From positions 1-42,386 of the forward strand of contig VBCK01000126.1 in NCBI GenBank assembly GCA_005882215.1: a stretch of 42,386 nt of DNA, read 5' to 3'. Numbering within the stretch: the first letter of the stretch is position 1; each line of letters begins with the position of its first letter. Below are positions 39,192 through 42,386 of this stretch, piece by piece. Position numbers and translations under genes: made by a program. Source of the DNA: Betaproteobacteria bacterium (GTDB lineage Bacteria; Pseudomonadota; Gammaproteobacteria; Burkholderiales; Burkholderiaceae_F). Under the pieces are notes generated by a model. The model ran no database searches. It was not told the origin of the DNA and saw only the letters and a list, made by a program, of their open reading frames with translations.

Positions 39192-41441
39192 TCAAGCCCG
39201 CTCGAGCTTCGCCACCGCCAGCAGCAGTTCCTTGATTCCCGCCTGGCCGAATTGGATCTGCGCTCTGGCGTCGCCGCCCGCGCCCTGCAGCCGGATCACC
39301 ACGCCGTCGCCGAATTTCGGATGCCGCACGCTTTGCCCGACCTGGAAGCCGTGGTGGGCGACGGCGGCAGCCTGCGTGCTCATCGCGCCGCGCGGCGCCG
39401 CCGGCGCATTCCAGTAAGGCACCGGCTCCGGCATCCGGCTGCGCCGCGGCGTGAGCCAGCGCACCGACTCGGGCGGCAGTTCATCCAGGAAGCGCGAGCG
39501 GATGCCGTAGCGCGTCTGTCCGTGCAGCAGTCGGGCCTGCGCGAAGCTCACGAACAGGTGCTTGCGGGCGCGCGTGATCGCCACGTACATCAGCCGGCGC
39601 TCCTCCTCCAGGCCGCCGCCTTCGCTCAGGCTGTTTTCGTGGGGGAACAGGCCCTCCTCCAGGCCGGTGATGAACACCGCATCGAATTCCAGGCCCTTGG
39701 CCGAGTGCACCGTCATCAGTTGCAAGGCATCCTGTCCCTGACCCGCCTGGTTGTCGCCCGCTTCCAGCGATGCATGCGCGAGAAACGCGGTGAGCGGCGA
39801 AACTTCGGCCGCTGAAGCGGCCCCAGCCGCGAAGGCGGCCTGCTCGGCGTCGGCCTCGGCCGCCGAAGCGGCGCCGGCTGCGGAGGCGGCGTAGCCCTGT
39901 TCGGCCGCGAAGCTGGTCGAGGCATTGACCAGCTCCTCCAGGTTCTCAAGGCGCTCCTGGCCTTCCCGTTCGCCGGCGTAGTGCGCTGCCAGCCCGCTTT
40001 GCTGGATCGTCGAGGCCACCAGCTCGGGCAGGCTCTGGGTGGACGCGGCCGACTGCAGCGCCTCGATCAGCCGCCCGAACTGCGCCAGACTCGCGCCGGC
40101 CCGGCCGGCGAGCGAGCCGATCGCCGCGTACAGGCTGCATTGCGCGCCGGCAGCGGCGTCCTGCAACTGTTCCAGGGTGCGGGTCCCGATGCCCCGCGCC
40201 GGAAAATTCACCGCGCGCGCGAACGACACGTCGTCGTGCGGATTGCTCGCCAAGCGCAGGTATGCGAGCGCGTTCTTGATCTCGGCCCGCTCGAAAAAGC
40301 GCAGGCCTCCGTACACCCGATACGGCACCGCCGCGGTGAACAGCGCGTGCTCCAGCACGCGCGACTGAGCGTTCGACCGATACAAGATCGCCATGTCGGA
40401 TGGCCGCAGGCCGGCATCGCTCAGCTGCCGCACCTGCTCGACGATCCAGGATGCCTCCAGGCCGTCGGAGGCGGCCTCGAACAGCACCGGGCGCTCGCCC
40501 TGCCCCTCCGCGGTCCACAGGTTCTTGCCGAGGCGCTGCGCGTTGTGGCTGATCAGCCGGTTGGCGGCCTCCAGGATATGGCCGTACGAGCGGTAGTTCT
40601 GCTCCAGCTTGATCACCTGTGAGACCTGGAACTCGCGCTCGAAGTCGGCCATGTTGCCCACATGAGCGCCTCGAAACCGGTAGATCGACTGATCGTCATC
40701 GCCGACCGCGAAAACGCTGCTCCCCGGGCCGGCCAGCAGCTTCAGCCACCGGTACTGCAGCACGTTCGTGTCCTGGAATTCGTCCACCAGGATGTGGCGG
40801 AAGCGCTGCTGGTAATGGCTCCGCAGCGGCTCGTTGCGCGACAGCAACTCGTAGCTGCGCAGCAACAGCTCGGCGAAGTCGACCAGCCCTTCGCGCTGGC
40901 ACTGGCGCTCATACGATTCGAACAGTTCCACCCACAACCGGTCGCGCCCGCCATTGACCTCCACCTCGCGCGCGCGCAGCCCGGCTTCCTTGGCGCTATT
41001 GATGAACATCTGAAGCTCGCGCGGAGGGCAGCGCGTGTCGTCCACGCCGGCCGCTTTCAGCATCCGCTTGATCGCTGCCAGCTGGTCCTGCGAATCCAGG
41101 ATCTGGAAGCCCTGGGGCAGCTGGGCGTCGCGATGGTGAAGCCGCAGCAGCCGATTGCACAGCCCGTGAAACGTTCCGATCCACATCGCACGCGGGTTGA
41201 TCGGCAGCATCGCACCGATGCGGTCGATCATCTCGCGCGCGGCCTTGTTGGTGAAGGTGACCGCCAGGATCTGCAGCGCGCTGGCGTGCCCGCCGTGGAT
41301 CAGCCAGGCGATCCGGGTCGTCAGCACGCGCGTCTTGCCGCTGCCCGCGCCCGCCAGCACGAGCACGTGCCCGGTCGATTCGGTCACCGCCGCCAGCTGC
41401 TGCGGATTAAGACCCTCGAGAAAGCGCTGCACGGTGCTCAT
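39192..41441 (-). CDS. uvrD: DNA helicase II with repeat-derived insertion
   Basis: UvrD is a superfamily 1A 3'-5' helicase for nucleotide excision and mismatch repair. The 749-residue protein shows motif I AGAGSGKTRVLTTR, Ia VTFTNKAAREM, II LVDEFQDTN, III VGDDDQSIYRFRGA, IV KLEQNYRS, V LMTVHSAKGLEFDAVFI and VI YVAITRARKHLFVS. A Tudor-like C-terminal domain (VGQSVRHPKFGDGVVIRLQG) follows. Between ELVNASTSF and SPLTAFLAH is an Ala-rich insertion (GYAASAAGAASAAEADAEQA and onwards, about residues 517-546) made of two 17-codon copies. I chose ATG 41441; the open frame extends much further upstream across the divergent leuS region without similarity. Confidence 0.96.
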   Translation of the reverse strand: MSTVQRFLEGLNPQQLAAVTESTGHVLVLAGAGSGKTRVLTTRIAWLIHGGHASALQILAVTFTNKAAREMIDRIGAMLPINPRAMWIGTFHGLCNRLLRLHHRDAQLPQGFQILDSQDQLAAIKRMLKAAGVDDTRCPPRELQMFINSAKEAGLRAREVEVNGGRDRLWVELFESYERQCQREGLVDFAELLLRSYELLSRNEPLRSHYQQRFRHILVDEFQDTNVLQYRWLKLLAGPGSSVFAVGDDDQSIYRFRGAHVGNMADFEREFQVSQVIKLEQNYRSYGHILEAANRLISHNAQRLGKNLWTAEGQGERPVLFEAASDGLEASWIVEQVRQLSDAGLRPSDMAILYRSNAQSRVLEHALFTAAVPYRVYGGLRFFERAEIKNALAYLRLASNPHDDVSFARAVNFPARGIGTRTLEQLQDAAAGAQCSLYAAIGSLAGRAGASLAQFGRLIEALQSAASTQSLPELVASTIQQSGLAAHYAGEREGQERLENLEELVNASTSFAAEQGYAASAAGAASAAEADAEQAAFAAGAASAAEVSPLTAFLAHASLEAGDNQAGQGQDALQLMTVHSAKGLEFDAVFITGLEEGLFPHENSLSEGGGLEEERRLMYVAITRARKHLFVSFAQARLLHGQTRYGIRSRFLDELPPESVRWLTPRRSRMPEPVPYWNAPAAPRGAMSTQAAAVAHHGFQVGQSVRHPKFGDGVVIRLQGAGGDARAQIQFGQAGIKELLLAVAKLERA
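39806..39891. repeat. Palindromic element copy 5 (degenerate, tandem), inside uvrD
   Basis: Two units start at 39806 and 39857, a 51-bp period equal to 17 codons. Each contains GGCCGC, GAAGCGGC and GCG(A/G)AGGCGGC, with 5 differences over the best 35 bp. Internal hairpins are GGCCGCT/AGCGGCC (39807-39822) and GCCGC/GCGGC (39859-39872). Compared with other copies, G has been replaced to give GCGGC in place of GCGGG. Confidence 0.65.
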
Positions 41442-41473
41442 TTTAAGTGGTCCCGGTCGACGCCGCCGCGCCG

Positions 41474-41546
41474 CCCGCCTTCGCACTTCGTGCTTCGGCG
41501 GGCTTGCCCGCCGAATTGCCGGGCGCTTCGGCGCCCGCAGGCGGGC
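41474..41546. repeat. Palindromic element copy 6, between uvrD and leuS
   Basis: CCCGCCTTCGC (41474-41484) is followed by the perfect core CGGCGGGCTTGCCCGCCG (41496-41513). Next comes a second hairpin GGGCGC-TTCG-GCGCCC (41521-41536) with a UUCG-type tetraloop, then GCAGGCGGG. It occupies the centre of the 165-bp divergent promoter region of uvrD and leuS, so may form part of one or both 5' leaders. Confidence 0.8.
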
Positions 41547-41558
41547 GAGCGTGGATAG

Positions 41559-42386
<828 letters not shown>

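Overview
The window is a high-GC (roughly two-thirds G+C by eye) chromosomal stretch from a betaproteobacterium, most likely Burkholderiales. The evidence is gene content and order: ExbB-ExbD-LpxK-YcaR-KdsB-Adk, SirB1-MurJ-RpsT next to ArgF, ArgG-MurB, XseB-IspA-Dxs, a BPSS1780-type membrane protein, and a DUF2782-like protein between polA and thrB. Nearly everything is housekeeping. I see no phage, transposase, CRISPR array, rRNA or tRNA.

Layout. 1-1823: a PuuD-like membrane protein (cut by the window edge) and xseA, both minus. 2115-11454: a plus-strand run of exbB-exbD-lpxK-ycaR-kdsB-adk, a K+-independent proton-pumping pyrophosphatase (hppA), an HSD10-like SDR, gamma-glutamyltransferase and a Prx5-type peroxiredoxin. 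11459-13959: sirB1-like and murJ, minus. 14092-17558: rpsT, then an Orn/Lys/Arg decarboxylase whose stop overlaps the argF start. 17608-18260: infA and a cold-shock gene, minus. 18531-19567: an SRPBCC protein and two small unrecognised ORFs. 19602-22011: argG and murB, minus. 22196-22600: an unrecognised protein preceded by a 26-codon upstream ORF. 22615-25708: xseB-ispA-dxs, minus, tightly coupled. 25885-30589: a sulfurtransferase, a ZIP transporter (minus) and a TldD/TldE pair. 30684-36060: cytochrome c, glpD and a broken polA, minus. 36073-39130: LOG protein, DUF2782-like protein, thrB and BPSS1780-type protein. 39192-41441: uvrD, minus. 41607-end: leuS, partial.

Two things stand out. First, there is a family of 50-100 bp GC-rich palindromic elements with an 18-bp core (CGGCGGGCTTGCCCGCCG) flanked by CCCGCCTTCGC and its complement. 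They lie between genes (30614, 41474) and inside genes (kdsB, glpD, polA and, degenerate, uvrD), always as frame-preserving insertions that add an Ala/Arg/Gly/Pro-rich peptide. This resembles the logic of Rickettsia palindromic elements and is the best candidate here for something undescribed. Second, two core genes near the right end are damaged. polA carries a 467-bp inverted copy of its own 3'-5' exonuclease region, with one mismatch between arms, abutting a hairpin next to one of the palindromic elements. leuS lacks about 92 codons, in frame, including the GWDAFGLPAE region. These may be real rearrangements or assembly errors; raw reads would decide.

Functionally the window covers envelope biogenesis (LpxK, KdsB, MurB, MurJ, ExbBD), isoprenoid supply (IspA, Dxs), arginine/polyamine branch-point metabolism (decarboxylase, ArgF, ArgG), DNA repair (XseA, XseB, PolA, UvrD) and translation (IF-1, S20, LeuRS).
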